DNA of 21,411 nucleotides from Clostridia bacterium (GCA_900767815.1 CAAGAM010000033.1:1-21411); one strand, 5' to 3'. Counted from the stretch's first letter, positions 5,784 through 14,616 are shown. The notes: generated by a model from the sequence alone, not told the origin. Numbers and translations: made by a program.

Positions 5784-6393
5784 GGACTTCCGAGCGATGA
5801 TTCGCTTAATCGACTTGCCGAGTTTTTTTGGGGTGGAACGCGAAGAACTCTATTCCGACAAAGCAATAGAAGCCGTTATCGTCGAAAAGAATAAAACCAT
5901 GTTCAAAGCACATAGATGGCTTATTGCATTAGGCAACATTTGTTTGACTGTTGTAATTGCTTTGGTTTTAACTATTGTTATAAAAAACTTACATGACAAT
6001 GTAAGATCGGGAACGGAAGTAGGCAAGATGATCGGTGTGCGCGGGGACATCTATGAATATAACGAAGACGCCGAGTGCGCAGATTATACCAGAAAGCTAA
6101 CCAATTCACAAACAACGTTTGCTAATGATTATGTATTAGAAGAGGGTAAAACTTATATTTTAGAGATCGCAGCAAAGCAAAGCGGTGGCAGTATCCAAGT
6201 GGGTCTTGACTCTAATGATATTACTTTATTATACGATAATGATGTTTTTAATATCGAACTGATTAGCAAGGACGAAAAGCCTTTTTACGGTATTCCAAGC
6301 TATTATATTACAGTAAAAGCTAAATGCCAATTCGGTTCGGTTGTTATAGGGGTACAAAACTTTTATGAGTGCTTAGTTATCAGCGCGATATAA
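5784..6393 (+). pseudogene. Remnant of a membrane-anchored XRE-type regulator, fused to the IS30 start and frameshifted
   Basis: The first residues after the junction, LPSDDSLNRLAEFF then GVEREELYSDK, match the end of a Cro/CI (XRE) helix-turn-helix domain (consensus LPDxxxLxxLAxxFxVSxDELL). The DNA-binding helices before them are gone, replaced by 14 residues of IS30 transposase. A run of seven T at 5823-5829 shifts the frame; with six, the reading continues into GVEREELY. Downstream is an intact open frame to 6393 with one transmembrane helix (WLIALGNICLTVVIALVLTI) and an extracytoplasmic domain of about 130 residues of unknown type. The open part could still be translated from an internal start (first ATG of that frame at 5797), but no ribosome binding site supports it. 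The original protein was probably a one-component membrane regulator or sensor. Confidence 0.65.
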
Positions 6394-6428
6394 GTATAAG
6401 TAAGATGAATTAAGAATTTTCGACCAAT

Positions 6429-6467
6429 AAAAAGAGTGAAGACTTTCAAAAGTCTTCGCTCTTTTTT
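6429..6467. terminator. Bidirectional terminator between the XRE remnant and the rhamnoside operon
   Basis: AAAGAGTGAAGACTTT and AAAGTCTTCGCTCTTT pair over 16 bp with one T-G wobble and a 2 nt loop. An A run precedes and a T run follows. It ends the plus-strand XRE remnant and probably also the minus-strand operon that finishes with the isomerase at 6609. The 141 bases between show only weak inverted repeats. Confidence 0.85.
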
Positions 6468-6608
6468 AATCCCTATGGAAAACGCACATTTTGGGTGCAT
6501 ATCACATCACAGAAAACGGTATCGTTTTTTATTTTTTCGTCAAATACGGGGATCCCATTCGTTATCCCTGTTTATCACTAATATTTTCCATGAAAAGTTT
6601 TCAGACGA

Positions 6609-7181
6609 TTATTCCGGTTTATCCTCTAAAACAAGGTCGTAGTCGCCGAGTTTGTTGACTTTGAAACCGTTTTTCTTATACTCGTCGTAATTGAACGCTT
6701 CGAGTTCGTCTATCGCGAGTTTGTGGAACTCGTAGAAATTATGCCACCAGGTCTGATCGGAACCGAGTTCCGCCGAAAGATATGCGTCCGCGATATCGCA
6801 ACCCATTGCGGGGGCGACGTAAAACGCACCCATCGCAAGAACGTTTACGCCGTTACCCGTGATTGCTCTTCTCGCCGCGGGAACGCTTTCCACAACGCCC
6901 GCGTGAACGTGCGGGCATTTGCTTGCCGCGATATGGATTCCCATACCCGTTCCGCAGAACAGAAGCGCTCTTTCATACTCGCCTTCCGAAATCATCGCGC
7001 CTACGCGAAGTCCCACTCTGTGGAACATAAGGTCGGTGTCATTCGGATCGCTGTCCTTCTTAACGCCCATATCGAGAATTTTCCAACCCTTCTTTTCAAG
7101 GTGAGCCACAACCGCTTCTTTAAGCGGAAAACCCGCGAAATCCGCGCCTACTACAAGGTATTTGTCTTTAATCGTTTTCAT
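6609..7181 (-). CDS. RpiB/LacA/LacB-family sugar-phosphate isomerase, divergent
   Basis: 190 residues; ATG with AGGAG 10 nt upstream. Seen: VGADFAGFPLKEA (11-23), the active-site loop LLFCGTGMGIHIAASK (73-88) with Cys76 as the expected proton-transfer residue, and NVLAMG (123-128). RpiB and LacA/B interconvert aldose and ketose phosphates (ribose 5-phosphate, allose 6-phosphate, galactose 6-phosphate). Two expected residues differ: RpiB reads DHAG where this has DFAG, and the HNDTNVL stretch whose His opens the sugar ring reads GNGVNVL here. The protein is also about 40 residues longer than E. coli RpiB at the C-terminus. It is therefore unlikely to be a housekeeping ribose-phosphate isomerase. 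As the last gene of the rhamnoside locus it probably acts on a sugar phosphate from the imported glycan (inference). Confidence 0.8.
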   Translation of the reverse strand: MKTIKDKYLVVGADFAGFPLKEAVVAHLEKKGWKILDMGVKKDSDPNDTDLMFHRVGLRVGAMISEGEYERALLFCGTGMGIHIAASKCPHVHAGVVESVPAARRAITGNGVNVLAMGAFYVAPAMGCDIADAYLSAELGSDQTWWHNFYEFHKLAIDELEAFNYDEYKKNGFKVNKLGDYDLVLEDKPE

Positions 7182-7222
7182 TTTCCTTAATCTCCTGATA
7201 TTTTTCGGGATTTTATCCCGTT

Positions 7223-9034
7223 TTATTCTTGGCTGGCATAAGAATACGCAAGTCTTCCTATCGGCGCAGAATCGCCTGAAACGTAATAATCCGCAATATC
7301 GTCGAATTTCGTAACGTTATCGGCAACTTTGAACGAAAACGACACCTCTTTCCCGTTCAGCCCGAGAGCGGCGCGCGGAATCGTAATCTGCATTCTGTTT
7401 CCCTTTAAGACGTATTGAGCGTTGCCCGCGTTTTGCCAATTATACCCGCCGAGACATTTTTCCACCGACGTGGTGCCGTCGGCGTTCGGCGCGGCGTTCA
7501 CCAGATAATTGAACATGGCAAAATTCGGGTCGCTGTTGTTCGTAGAGATAAACAGGTTCATCCAGTTTCTGTCCGTTCCGTTATACGCGGTGATATCATC
7601 CGCGGTTTCGACGAGAAAATAAACGTTTTCGTCGTCGTAAGCAACCTTTATGTTGACGATATCGTTTCTGTTGCTGTTGTCAACGTATTTATTTTTACCG
7701 GAGGCGTCCTCGAAATCTCTCGCCATGGCGTCGCCGTTGAAATCGCGGTAAACGCGTTTAACGTTGCTCCACGCTTCGTCGTCGATCATTCCGGAGTTCA
7801 CCGTCAGTTTATCATAAACGTAACTCTTTTTCGCGGTGTAAGAAAACTCTCTGAGATTTTTCATCATCTGAAGATAATAGTTGTCGTTATAACCGCCTTC
7901 CATCATCTCGATATCTCTCGAATATTCATGATTGTAAACGTCTACGAACTCGCCGGTCCCCGGTTGTTTCTGAGCCATCCACTCGTTCCAACTGCACATA
8001 AGTACCGTGTGAACGCTGTCCTTGTTCTTAATGGCGTTATCCCACATATTCTGGAAACTCAAACCCTCTTTCCAGTCTCCTTCGACAACGCCCGTATAGT
8101 TATTGTAACCCCTCGAACATTCGGGCGACATTAAACTCACGCTCGTTGCCGAGCCGTGACCGTGCTGAGCGACCGGCACCGCCATATATCCGCTGTGATT
8201 CACCTGCGGGCATTTCCAACTCATCCAGGGGAATCCGTCCTGCGTGTTCATTTCGCCATTCGGCCACTGAGATTCTTTCAGGTCGAAATACGTTCTCATT
8301 TTTTCGGAAACGTAATCCTTCTGATTGTTATACTTCGTCATATCCGAAGCGTAACCGTTGTTTTCCGTGTACCCTACGATCATCGGTCTGCCGTTAGGCG
8401 CAAACCAAAGGTCGTCCCAATTGCCGGATTTGTAATAATCTTTGTATATCTTGTTTACCGTAGTACCCGACATCGTGTTCGTATAGAACATCACTTTCGG
8501 CACGTCGAAACCCTGATCTTTATATTTACGCAACAAGCCGAGAAGAACTTCGCCGACTTCGAGGTAATCAAACTGATTCGTGGCGTCTATGCACAAAAAG
8601 TCCACGCCCGCCATGGTAAAAAGTTCTATGTGCCTCGTCAGCACCCACGGATCCTGCATATTATAGTAGCCGTATAAAGGTTTGCCCCAATAATAGAACT
8701 GTCCAGCGTCCGACATGTCGGCAAGTTTATCTTGCCCTTCTTTGCCCGAATCGAGCAACAACTGAATATTGTTGATTTCATACTGCAGACCCGAATGCTG
8801 ACCTTCCCAGAGCGAATACCATATTCCGACGTATTTGCCGTCCTCTTTCATATCCTTTGCCGAAATCACGCGCCCGAGATCGTCGGTGGCGCAAAGGCTG
8901 TTGACGGTGAAACGTTCATTCGAAATATCTCTTTCGTCTTTGGAGGCGGCGTTATCAGACGAACAGCCGAGAAGCGAAAACGCGCAAGAAAACGAACAGC
9001 ACATAGCGACAAGTCCTTTAAATATATTTTTCAT
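7223..9034 (-). CDS. Extracellular lipoprotein, GH71/GH99-like with C-terminal CBM9/DOMON-like domain
   Basis: 603 residues. The N-terminus is a lipoprotein signal peptide with lipobox LLGC (Cys24). Residues ~60-400 look like a TIM-barrel glycoside hydrolase-like domain: YVGIWYSLWEG near 69, GYYNMQDPWVLTRHIELFTM then AGVDFLCIDATNQFDY near 122-157, and CSWNEW at 347-352. SWNEW is the hallmark of GH99-like and WbsX-type proteins. Residues ~415-600 resemble family 9 carbohydrate-binding modules (DDEAW, VAYDDENVYFLVETADD, RNWMNLFIST). The start is the ATG at 9034, 6 nt after AAGGAG; a TTG just before it is too close. The substrate and catalytic residues cannot be fixed from sequence alone. Context points to trimming a rhamnose-containing glycan at the cell surface. 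The gap of 10 nt to the SGNH gene shows one operon. Confidence 0.7.
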   Translation of the reverse strand: MKNIFKGLVAMCCSFSCAFSLLGCSSDNAASKDERDISNERFTVNSLCATDDLGRVISAKDMKEDGKYVGIWYSLWEGQHSGLQYEINNIQLLLDSGKEGQDKLADMSDAGQFYYWGKPLYGYYNMQDPWVLTRHIELFTMAGVDFLCIDATNQFDYLEVGEVLLGLLRKYKDQGFDVPKVMFYTNTMSGTTVNKIYKDYYKSGNWDDLWFAPNGRPMIVGYTENNGYASDMTKYNNQKDYVSEKMRTYFDLKESQWPNGEMNTQDGFPWMSWKCPQVNHSGYMAVPVAQHGHGSATSVSLMSPECSRGYNNYTGVVEGDWKEGLSFQNMWDNAIKNKDSVHTVLMCSWNEWMAQKQPGTGEFVDVYNHEYSRDIEMMEGGYNDNYYLQMMKNLREFSYTAKKSYVYDKLTVNSGMIDDEAWSNVKRVYRDFNGDAMARDFEDASGKNKYVDNSNRNDIVNIKVAYDDENVYFLVETADDITAYNGTDRNWMNLFISTNNSDPNFAMFNYLVNAAPNADGTTSVEKCLGGYNWQNAGNAQYVLKGNRMQITIPRAALGLNGKEVSFSFKVADNVTKFDDIADYYVSGDSAPIGRLAYSYASQE

Positions 9035-9044
9035 CAAAATCTCC

Positions 9045-10322
9045 TTATCTGTACTCTACGAGAGCGGACATAATGTTCATTATGTAAAGTCTCGTGGAAA
9101 AATCGTTGACGTGGTTTATTCCGTTTGCCGTGATGTCCTCATATTTTTTGACTTTGAGCATCGTTTTGTTTATGGGGAACATATTGAGCGTGTAAACGTC
9201 GTCGAAAGAAGTTTTAAGTTCTTCCATAGCCGCGCAATATGAGTCGAATTTATCGTAAGAATAAACGTTCGGCGCGGCGCTCAATGCGTCGATTATAAGT
9301 ATTTCGGTGTCGGGACTCAATGACTGCATCTTCATCACGATCGTTTCCATATAATACTTATAAGTGTCGGCGGATTCGTTGGCACCGAGGTCGTTGATGC
9401 CGAAGTGAACTATAAGCAAATCGGGGGTTTCCGCGGCGAGGGCTTTTATTTGTTTGTTCTCGCAGCCCCAACCCGCCGTTTTGCCGCCGACCGCCTTATT
9501 AACAACGGTAATTTCAGAAGAATATTTTGATTCGAGCGCGGGTTTTAAGAGATTCACCCAGGACGGGAAGAAAGGTTCGTGCTTGAAATATTCGCTCGAA
9601 GAGCATCCTTCCGCCACGCTGTCGCCCGTAACCGCTATTTTAATTTTTTCTCCCGCCGCGAGTTTCGCTTTGAGTTTAGGCATACCCGAAGTCGCGTATG
9701 CAGCGAAATCTTCTTCGACCAGATCTTTCACGTCGTAAACGTAACTCACCTGAATCTGATTGCTGTAAAAAAGAGGACTTTCAGTATACACAACTGGCCC
9801 CATCTGCATACAGTCCGTGAGAATATTCGTGAAATCGTTCATGCCCGCAACCATTCTGTAGCCGTCCGGCAACTGTTTTCCGCTCACGTTGTCCGCCGTG
9901 AGATAAGGCAGTCCGCTGTCCTTCGTTATGCTTATGACGTTCCCGTTCACGGCGTATTTATCGGAGGCGAATTCATTCTTCCATGTGTAATCTCTTACCG
10001 ACAGTATTTTAATCGGCTTATACTGAAGTTTTCCGCTTATCGTTTTTCCATCGTCGACAAGCAGAACGGTTTCGTTATAAATTACGTTCCCTAAAAAATA
10101 GGGCGTGATCTGTTCGTCGAAATCGAACTTGTATTTTGCCTTTTCTTCTTCTATGTAATAAGGATATTTCTTTGCCATATCTTCACTCTCGCTTTCACTC
10201 GTCGTGCTGTTTGTCGTATCGCTTGCAGTGTCGCTCGTCATTCCGCCGGGCGTTCCGCACCCGCCGCACAATGCAAGCACAAACGCGGCAAGAGCCATCG
10301 TCGTTGCCAAAATTTTTCTCAT
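9045..10322 (-). CDS. SGNH/GDSL-type esterase lipoprotein
   Basis: 425 residues. The signal peptide ends in ALCGGC (Cys22), an imperfect lipobox, and is followed by a Ser/Thr-rich linker (about 25-47). Residues ~50-205 form an N-terminal beta-rich domain of unknown type. The SGNH hydrolase core follows: GDSVAEG at 233-239 (nucleophile Ser235), the block-II Gly in KAVGGKT, HFGINDLG near 306-313 (oxyanion Asn310), and NGINHVNDF near 400-408 with His404. The usual Asp three residues before the His is Gly here. The NGxNHxND pattern occurs in a known SGNH subgroup, as I recall, so activity is not excluded. Likely role: removing acetyl or other esters from a glycan before import (inference). The start is the ATG at 10322, preceded by AGAGG at 8 nt; the upstream in-frame GTG overlaps that site. 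Twelve nt separate it from the rhamnosidase. Confidence 0.8.
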   Translation of the reverse strand: MRKILATTMALAAFVLALCGGCGTPGGMTSDTASDTTNSTTSESESEDMAKKYPYYIEEEKAKYKFDFDEQITPYFLGNVIYNETVLLVDDGKTISGKLQYKPIKILSVRDYTWKNEFASDKYAVNGNVISITKDSGLPYLTADNVSGKQLPDGYRMVAGMNDFTNILTDCMQMGPVVYTESPLFYSNQIQVSYVYDVKDLVEEDFAAYATSGMPKLKAKLAAGEKIKIAVTGDSVAEGCSSSEYFKHEPFFPSWVNLLKPALESKYSSEITVVNKAVGGKTAGWGCENKQIKALAAETPDLLIVHFGINDLGANESADTYKYYMETIVMKMQSLSPDTEILIIDALSAAPNVYSYDKFDSYCAAMEELKTSFDDVYTLNMFPINKTMLKVKKYEDITANGINHVNDFSTRLYIMNIMSALVEYR

Positions 10323-10334
10323 CGTTTTCACCTC

Positions 10335-12806
10335 TTAAATTTTAAAATAATTATCTCCGCTTTCCAACGGTATAACGGTTTTCCCTTCGTCCAGCACGAG
10401 TTTGCCTTTCGCGCCGTAGGGAAGGATTATTTTATAGATGATTTTTCCGTCCTGCTTTTCCCATTCGGAAGAAACAAGTCCGCGCACCGTTTCCACGCTC
10501 GCTTTAACGAACGTGAGATCGTTGTCCGTCTGCGGTTTTATCGTTATCTCGTTGCACGCATAAGCGTTGTTTTCCACGTTTATGCCGGCAAGGCAGTTAT
10601 AAAACACTCCGTCGTAAGCGGAAAACATCGGATGATCGAACGAGTGCATTTCGCACTGCATTTCCTTTTCCCATCTTTCCCACACGGTAGTCGCGCCGCA
10701 TTCGACCATATACCCCCAGCCGGGATATTCTCTGTTCGTCAAAGCCCTGATCACCGTATCGGAATAACCGTTCTCCGCAAGCGCGTAAAGAACGTGTTTA
10801 TACCCCTGATTTCCGCAAGTGAGATGATAGTTTTCGGCGATTACGTCGTCGTTTATCTGCCTGACGAGTTCGGGAATATATTCCTTTGCGGCAAACCCGA
10901 ACGAAACCGCTATCGCGTTTGCGGTCTGGCTTCCGTTTTCGTAACGTATATTCTTTTTATCGAAAAACTTCCCGTTTAAAGCCGCTGCGCTTTCTTTCGC
11001 CATTTCGCCGTATTTCAAAGCGTCGGCTTCGTTGCCGCAAATGCCTGCGAGTTGAGATAACAGTTTTATCTGCCAATATACGTATGCGGACGAGATGTAT
11101 TCGCCGGAAACCCTTGCTTTTATATACTTTTCGGGCATTACCCAATCGCCGTAATAAGAATATCCGACGATGTAGTTATCCGATTTTCCGACAAGGAAAT
11201 CCACCCACTTTTTGCACGCTCCGTAACTTTCATTAACCAACGCTTTATCGCCGTAAAAACGATAGGCGTTGAGCGTGAAAACAAGCATCGCCGCGCAGAC
11301 GGGATCGGCGGGAATCGTGCCGCCGATAAAAGGTGCGGTGTCCGCGATCGCTCCGTTTTCGCGCTGAGTGTCCATAAAATCATAAACGCATTTTCTCAGC
11401 ATTTTGGCAAGATCGAAGTTGTTTATGTTCTGGTATATTCTCGACGACAAGTCGTTGAGCCACATCAGTCTTTCGTCTCTTTGCGGACAATCCGTCATGA
11501 TGGAATGAAGGTTATTTTTCTCCGTCATAACAGCCATTTCGTGCAGTTTGTTCACGGTTTCGTCGGAACAGGAGAAAGTTCCCGTGTTTTTCACCGAATT
11601 GTAAACATGCTCGGCGACCACGCGGATTATCTCCGCCTTTCCTTCGATTTTCATCTGCATGTATCTGAATCCGTGATATGTAAACGAGGGGGTGTAATCT
11701 TCCGCTTCGCCACCCGCAAGAATATACGTATCCGTGCAAGCCGCGCTTCTCAAATTGAGTTGATTTATACTGCCGTCGTCTTTAAGATCTTCGGCGAATC
11801 TCATCATGATTTTCGCGCCGGCTTCGCCGCGAACCCTGATATTGACCCAGCCCGCAATATTCTGTCCGAAATCGTAAACCGTTTCGCCGTTCGGCAAAAC
11901 GTTGACGGATTTCACGCCGAACGAGCCGTTAACCTTAATCGGCTCAATCACTTCGGGAACGAGTTCCGCCCTTTCCTGAAGCGCGCGGAAAGTGAACAGC
12001 CAGCCGTTGCCCCACGTCGGGAAAACGCCGTCCGTTTCTTTCCATTTGCCTATGTTTTTGTCAATTCTCGCGTCGTAAGTTTCGCCCTGATAAATTCCGT
12101 CGCCGATTACCGGCCCTGCGGTCTGCCACCACTTGCCGTCTATTTCGGTATGATCTTCAAAGACCTCGCCGTCGGCGTAATCGACGTAAATCTGCGCAAG
12201 CATAGTGCGCTTGCCGAACCATCCGTGACCCATATGAACGGCTATGCAGTTCTTGCCGGGGCGCAGGAATTTTTCTACGGGATAGGTTACGTAACAAATT
12301 CTTCTCGTATAATCCGTCTGAGAGGGTGCGAGTTTTCTGTCGTCGACCTTTTCGCCGTTGATAAACAGTTCGTGATAGCCGAGAGCGACGAGATAAACTC
12401 TCGCTCTCGAAATATCTTTTTCGCCGATAAAAAACTCTTCTCTGACGATGAGGCTGTTCGCGTTAAACTCTGCGTTCGTACCGACCCATGCGCCGTGCCA
12501 CTCCGATTTATCGGTGATGCCGAGTTCGAAAAAACCTTCTCCGCGTTCGGTTTTTCCGTCCTCGTAACCCACTTCGAGATACATATTCACCCTTTGTCTG
12601 GATTTCAGTTGTTTTCCGCAATATTCCGCACCCACGCTTTCTTCGGTAAAAATCCTGCCGCTATCCCACAAAACTTCCTTCGTGAAAGCGTCCTTAGCGA
12701 CTATCGAATAGTATTTCTGCTTTTTATCGTTCACCCACGAAAAACGGGGCGTTAAGTTGTTTATGCCTACGGGATTTATAGTGTAATCTGTTTTTATAAT
12801 CTTCAT
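10335..12806 (-). CDS. Alpha-L-rhamnosidase, family GH78
   Basis: 823 residues without a signal peptide, so cytoplasmic. Domain order is that of bacterial GH78 enzymes: an N-terminal beta-sandwich (NPVGINNLTPRFSW near 11), further beta domains (VYDFGQNIAGWVNI near 310), then the (alpha/alpha)6 barrel. Diagnostic motif DCPQRDERLMWLND at 439-452 holds the Asp/Arg/Glu sugar-binding and general acid residues; usual members have GW where this has MW. GATTVWERW at 704-712 provides the second conserved acid. It releases terminal alpha-L-rhamnose from oligosaccharides or glycosides by inversion. Start: the ATG at 12806, two nt after the permease stop, with AGGA in the permease end as ribosome binding site. 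The longer frame to 12896 overlaps the permease and reads as Arg-rich non-coding sequence. Being cytoplasmic, it implies import of rhamnosides by the ABC genes directly upstream. Confidence 0.93.
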   Translation of the reverse strand: MKIIKTDYTINPVGINNLTPRFSWVNDKKQKYYSIVAKDAFTKEVLWDSGRIFTEESVGAEYCGKQLKSRQRVNMYLEVGYEDGKTERGEGFFELGITDKSEWHGAWVGTNAEFNANSLIVREEFFIGEKDISRARVYLVALGYHELFINGEKVDDRKLAPSQTDYTRRICYVTYPVEKFLRPGKNCIAVHMGHGWFGKRTMLAQIYVDYADGEVFEDHTEIDGKWWQTAGPVIGDGIYQGETYDARIDKNIGKWKETDGVFPTWGNGWLFTFRALQERAELVPEVIEPIKVNGSFGVKSVNVLPNGETVYDFGQNIAGWVNIRVRGEAGAKIMMRFAEDLKDDGSINQLNLRSAACTDTYILAGGEAEDYTPSFTYHGFRYMQMKIEGKAEIIRVVAEHVYNSVKNTGTFSCSDETVNKLHEMAVMTEKNNLHSIMTDCPQRDERLMWLNDLSSRIYQNINNFDLAKMLRKCVYDFMDTQRENGAIADTAPFIGGTIPADPVCAAMLVFTLNAYRFYGDKALVNESYGACKKWVDFLVGKSDNYIVGYSYYGDWVMPEKYIKARVSGEYISSAYVYWQIKLLSQLAGICGNEADALKYGEMAKESAAALNGKFFDKKNIRYENGSQTANAIAVSFGFAAKEYIPELVRQINDDVIAENYHLTCGNQGYKHVLYALAENGYSDTVIRALTNREYPGWGYMVECGATTVWERWEKEMQCEMHSFDHPMFSAYDGVFYNCLAGINVENNAYACNEITIKPQTDNDLTFVKASVETVRGLVSSEWEKQDGKIIYKIILPYGAKGKLVLDEGKTVIPLESGDNYFKI

Positions 12807-12808
12807 TT

Positions 12809-13675
12809 TTATCCTTTTATGCCTCCGATTTTCACTCCGCCTATCATTTGTTTCTGGAAGCAGAAAAACAAAATCGCGGGGAATATCGTCATACAAACTG
12901 CCATCGCCATTTTTACGTTAGTCAGAAGACTTGCATCGCCCGACGCGCCGAAATGATAGAAGAACGCGACCGCTACGGTAAACTTTGCGTCCGATTTCAG
13001 ATAAATGAGCGGACCCTGAAAGTCGTTCCATTTGGCAATCGCCATTCCTATTCCTATATACACGCATACGTTAAAACACAAAGGCATTATTATTTTCCAG
13101 AAAATCTGCCATATGTTCGCGCCGTCTATCCTCGCGGCGTTGTCGAATTCCTTCGGCAAAGCGCGCATGAACTGCACTATCAGAAATATCTGCATTCCGC
13201 TCCCGCCGAAAAACGCGCCGATAAATTGCGAAGCGAGTTTATCGTACAAGCCGAAATCTCTGAACAGGAGATATTGCGGAACCTGCAATACGGAAGACGG
13301 AATCATGCTCGTTGCGAGAATCAGTGCGAATATATGGTTCCTTCCTTTAAACCTCGCTCTTGCGAGGGGATACGCCACAAAGCAACTCGTAAGCGGCACA
13401 AGCACGGCGTTGACGATAACGACGACGAACGAATTGAAAAAGTATTTGAAATACTCGCCGAGTTGCAAATAATTTTCAAACGTGGGCTTTGTGGGAAAAA
13501 GTTTTATCACGCTTGCGTTTATGTCCGTAATCGACATAAAACTTTTGGACACCATAAACAAATACGGAAATAAAAGTATCGCAAGCAAAACAACAGACAC
13601 GGCGTATCTTACCGTATATTCCGCAATCGTTTTTCTCTTTTTCTTTCTTTTATATTCTTTTATAACGGTATTCAT
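12809..13675 (-). CDS. Carbohydrate ABC transporter permease (LplC/MalG-like)
   Basis: 288 residues with a basic N-terminus (KEYKRKKKRK) and about six transmembrane helices. The cytoplasmic EAA loop, FDNAARIDGANIWQIFWKII, contacts the ATPase. FPTKPTFENYLQL is the typical MalG-family periplasmic start. The ATG at 13675 shares its A with the TGA stop of the upstream permease (TGATG), so translation is coupled; GGAG lies 10 nt upstream. Together with the other permease and the binding protein it forms a CUT1 importer for oligosaccharides. No ATP-binding subunit is encoded in the window; Firmicutes commonly share one MsmK-type ATPase encoded elsewhere. Confidence 0.92.
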   Translation of the reverse strand: MNTVIKEYKRKKKRKTIAEYTVRYAVSVVLLAILLFPYLFMVSKSFMSITDINASVIKLFPTKPTFENYLQLGEYFKYFFNSFVVVIVNAVLVPLTSCFVAYPLARARFKGRNHIFALILATSMIPSSVLQVPQYLLFRDFGLYDKLASQFIGAFFGGSGMQIFLIVQFMRALPKEFDNAARIDGANIWQIFWKIIMPLCFNVCVYIGIGMAIAKWNDFQGPLIYLKSDAKFTVAVAFFYHFGASGDASLLTNVKMAMAVCMTIFPAILFFCFQKQMIGGVKIGGIKG

Positions 13676-14616
13676 CAGTTTTCGTCTCCGTAAAACACCC
13701 AACGGCTCGTTTTAAACATAATCGCTATAAGACAGGCGATGAACACGAACAAAATCCATGCCATCGCGCAGGCGAATCCGTATTCGTTGCGCGTTCCGGA
13801 AAACGCCGTGCAGTAAATTCTGACCGAGATGAAATCCATCGCGCCGTTGATTCCTCGCCCGACGTAAGCGTAACTGTCGAACACCTGCATGCACCCGATA
13901 ACCGCGCAGATAACATTATAAAAAATTATCGGCGTGGTCATGGGTATGGTCAGTTTAAACAACTTGACGAAGGCGTTCGCTCCGTCTATTTCCGCCGCCT
14001 CGTAAATTTCCGTGCTTATGTTTTTAAGCGCGGCAAGCCAGATTATCATTCCGCCACCGATACCCCACTGCGAAGTGACGAGGAAAGTTATGAACTGCGT
14101 GTTTTCCGCGCTGTAAAAAGTCAGTTTCCCGAGGTTGAGATTGGTGAGCATCTGGTTTATTATGCCGCCCGTGGAAGTGCTGCTGTAAGCAAGCATATCG
14201 AGCCAAACCTGACCGAACGCTATACTCGGAATGAGAACCGGAAGATAAAACAACAATCTTAACGTCTTTACGCCCTTTATTTCTTTCTTTAAAAACAACG
14301 CGAGCGAATACGACAACACCAGATTCAGCGGAATGGACGTGACGGAGTAAAGAATCGTAAGCCCGAAAGACTTGGCGATATCTTTTCCGTATCCGAACTT
14401 CGAATAATCGAATATCTTTTTGTATTGAAACAGACCCGCTTGTTTGTAAAACGTTCCGTTAAAGTCCGTGAAAGAATATATGAGCGACATTATAAGCGGA
14501 TAAGCCACAAAAATCGCAAATCCGAGAATAAACGGCATTAAAAACAGATAATATCCGTATTCCCGCGATATCCACCTTGTAAACTTATTCTTTTTCTTTA
14601 AAGCGACGCTTTGCAT
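13675..14616 (-). CDS. Carbohydrate ABC transporter permease (LplB/MalF-like)
   Basis: 313 residues, basic N-terminus, then about six transmembrane helices (YYLFLMPFILGFAIFVAYPL near 23-42 is the first). The EAA loop is EIYEAAEIDGANAFVKLFKL. SREYGYYLFLMP and PLIMSLIYSFTDF are the usual opening of the LplB/UgpA group. The start is the ATG at 14616, two nt after the binding-protein stop. The longer frame to 14742 overlaps the binding-protein gene and is Arg/Lys-rich non-coding sequence. The nearest purine run (GGGAG) is 17 nt away, so initiation probably depends on translational coupling. Confidence 0.92.
   Translation of the reverse strand: MQSVALKKKNKFTRWISREYGYYLFLMPFILGFAIFVAYPLIMSLIYSFTDFNGTFYKQAGLFQYKKIFDYSKFGYGKDIAKSFGLTILYSVTSIPLNLVLSYSLALFLKKEIKGVKTLRLLFYLPVLIPSIAFGQVWLDMLAYSSTSTGGIINQMLTNLNLGKLTFYSAENTQFITFLVTSQWGIGGGMIIWLAALKNISTEIYEAAEIDGANAFVKLFKLTIPMTTPIIFYNVICAVIGCMQVFDSYAYVGRGINGAMDFISVRIYCTAFSGTRNEYGFACAMAWILFVFIACLIAIMFKTSRWVFYGDEN

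Noticed and set aside
3869..6393. A defence island
   Set aside because: Only one intact gene (an orphan AAA_14/DUF4143 ATPase) is present; the rest is recombinase, IS and regulator debris with no recognisable toxin, nuclease or effector.
6468..6608. Possible riboswitch or small RNA ahead of the terminator
   Set aside because: Only weak inverted repeats are present and no promoter or conserved motif was recognised.
7415..8134. Plus-strand frame of 239 codons
   Set aside because: Antisense to the GH-like lipoprotein; Val/Arg/His-rich shadow.
11481..12755. Open frame of 424 codons on the plus strand
   Set aside because: Antisense to the GH78 rhamnosidase, whose motifs are intact; no recognisable domain or start signal.
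12807..12896. 30-residue N-terminal extension of the rhamnosidase
   Set aside because: It lies inside the permease gene and a good start (ATG 12806) follows the permease stop with a ribosome binding site.
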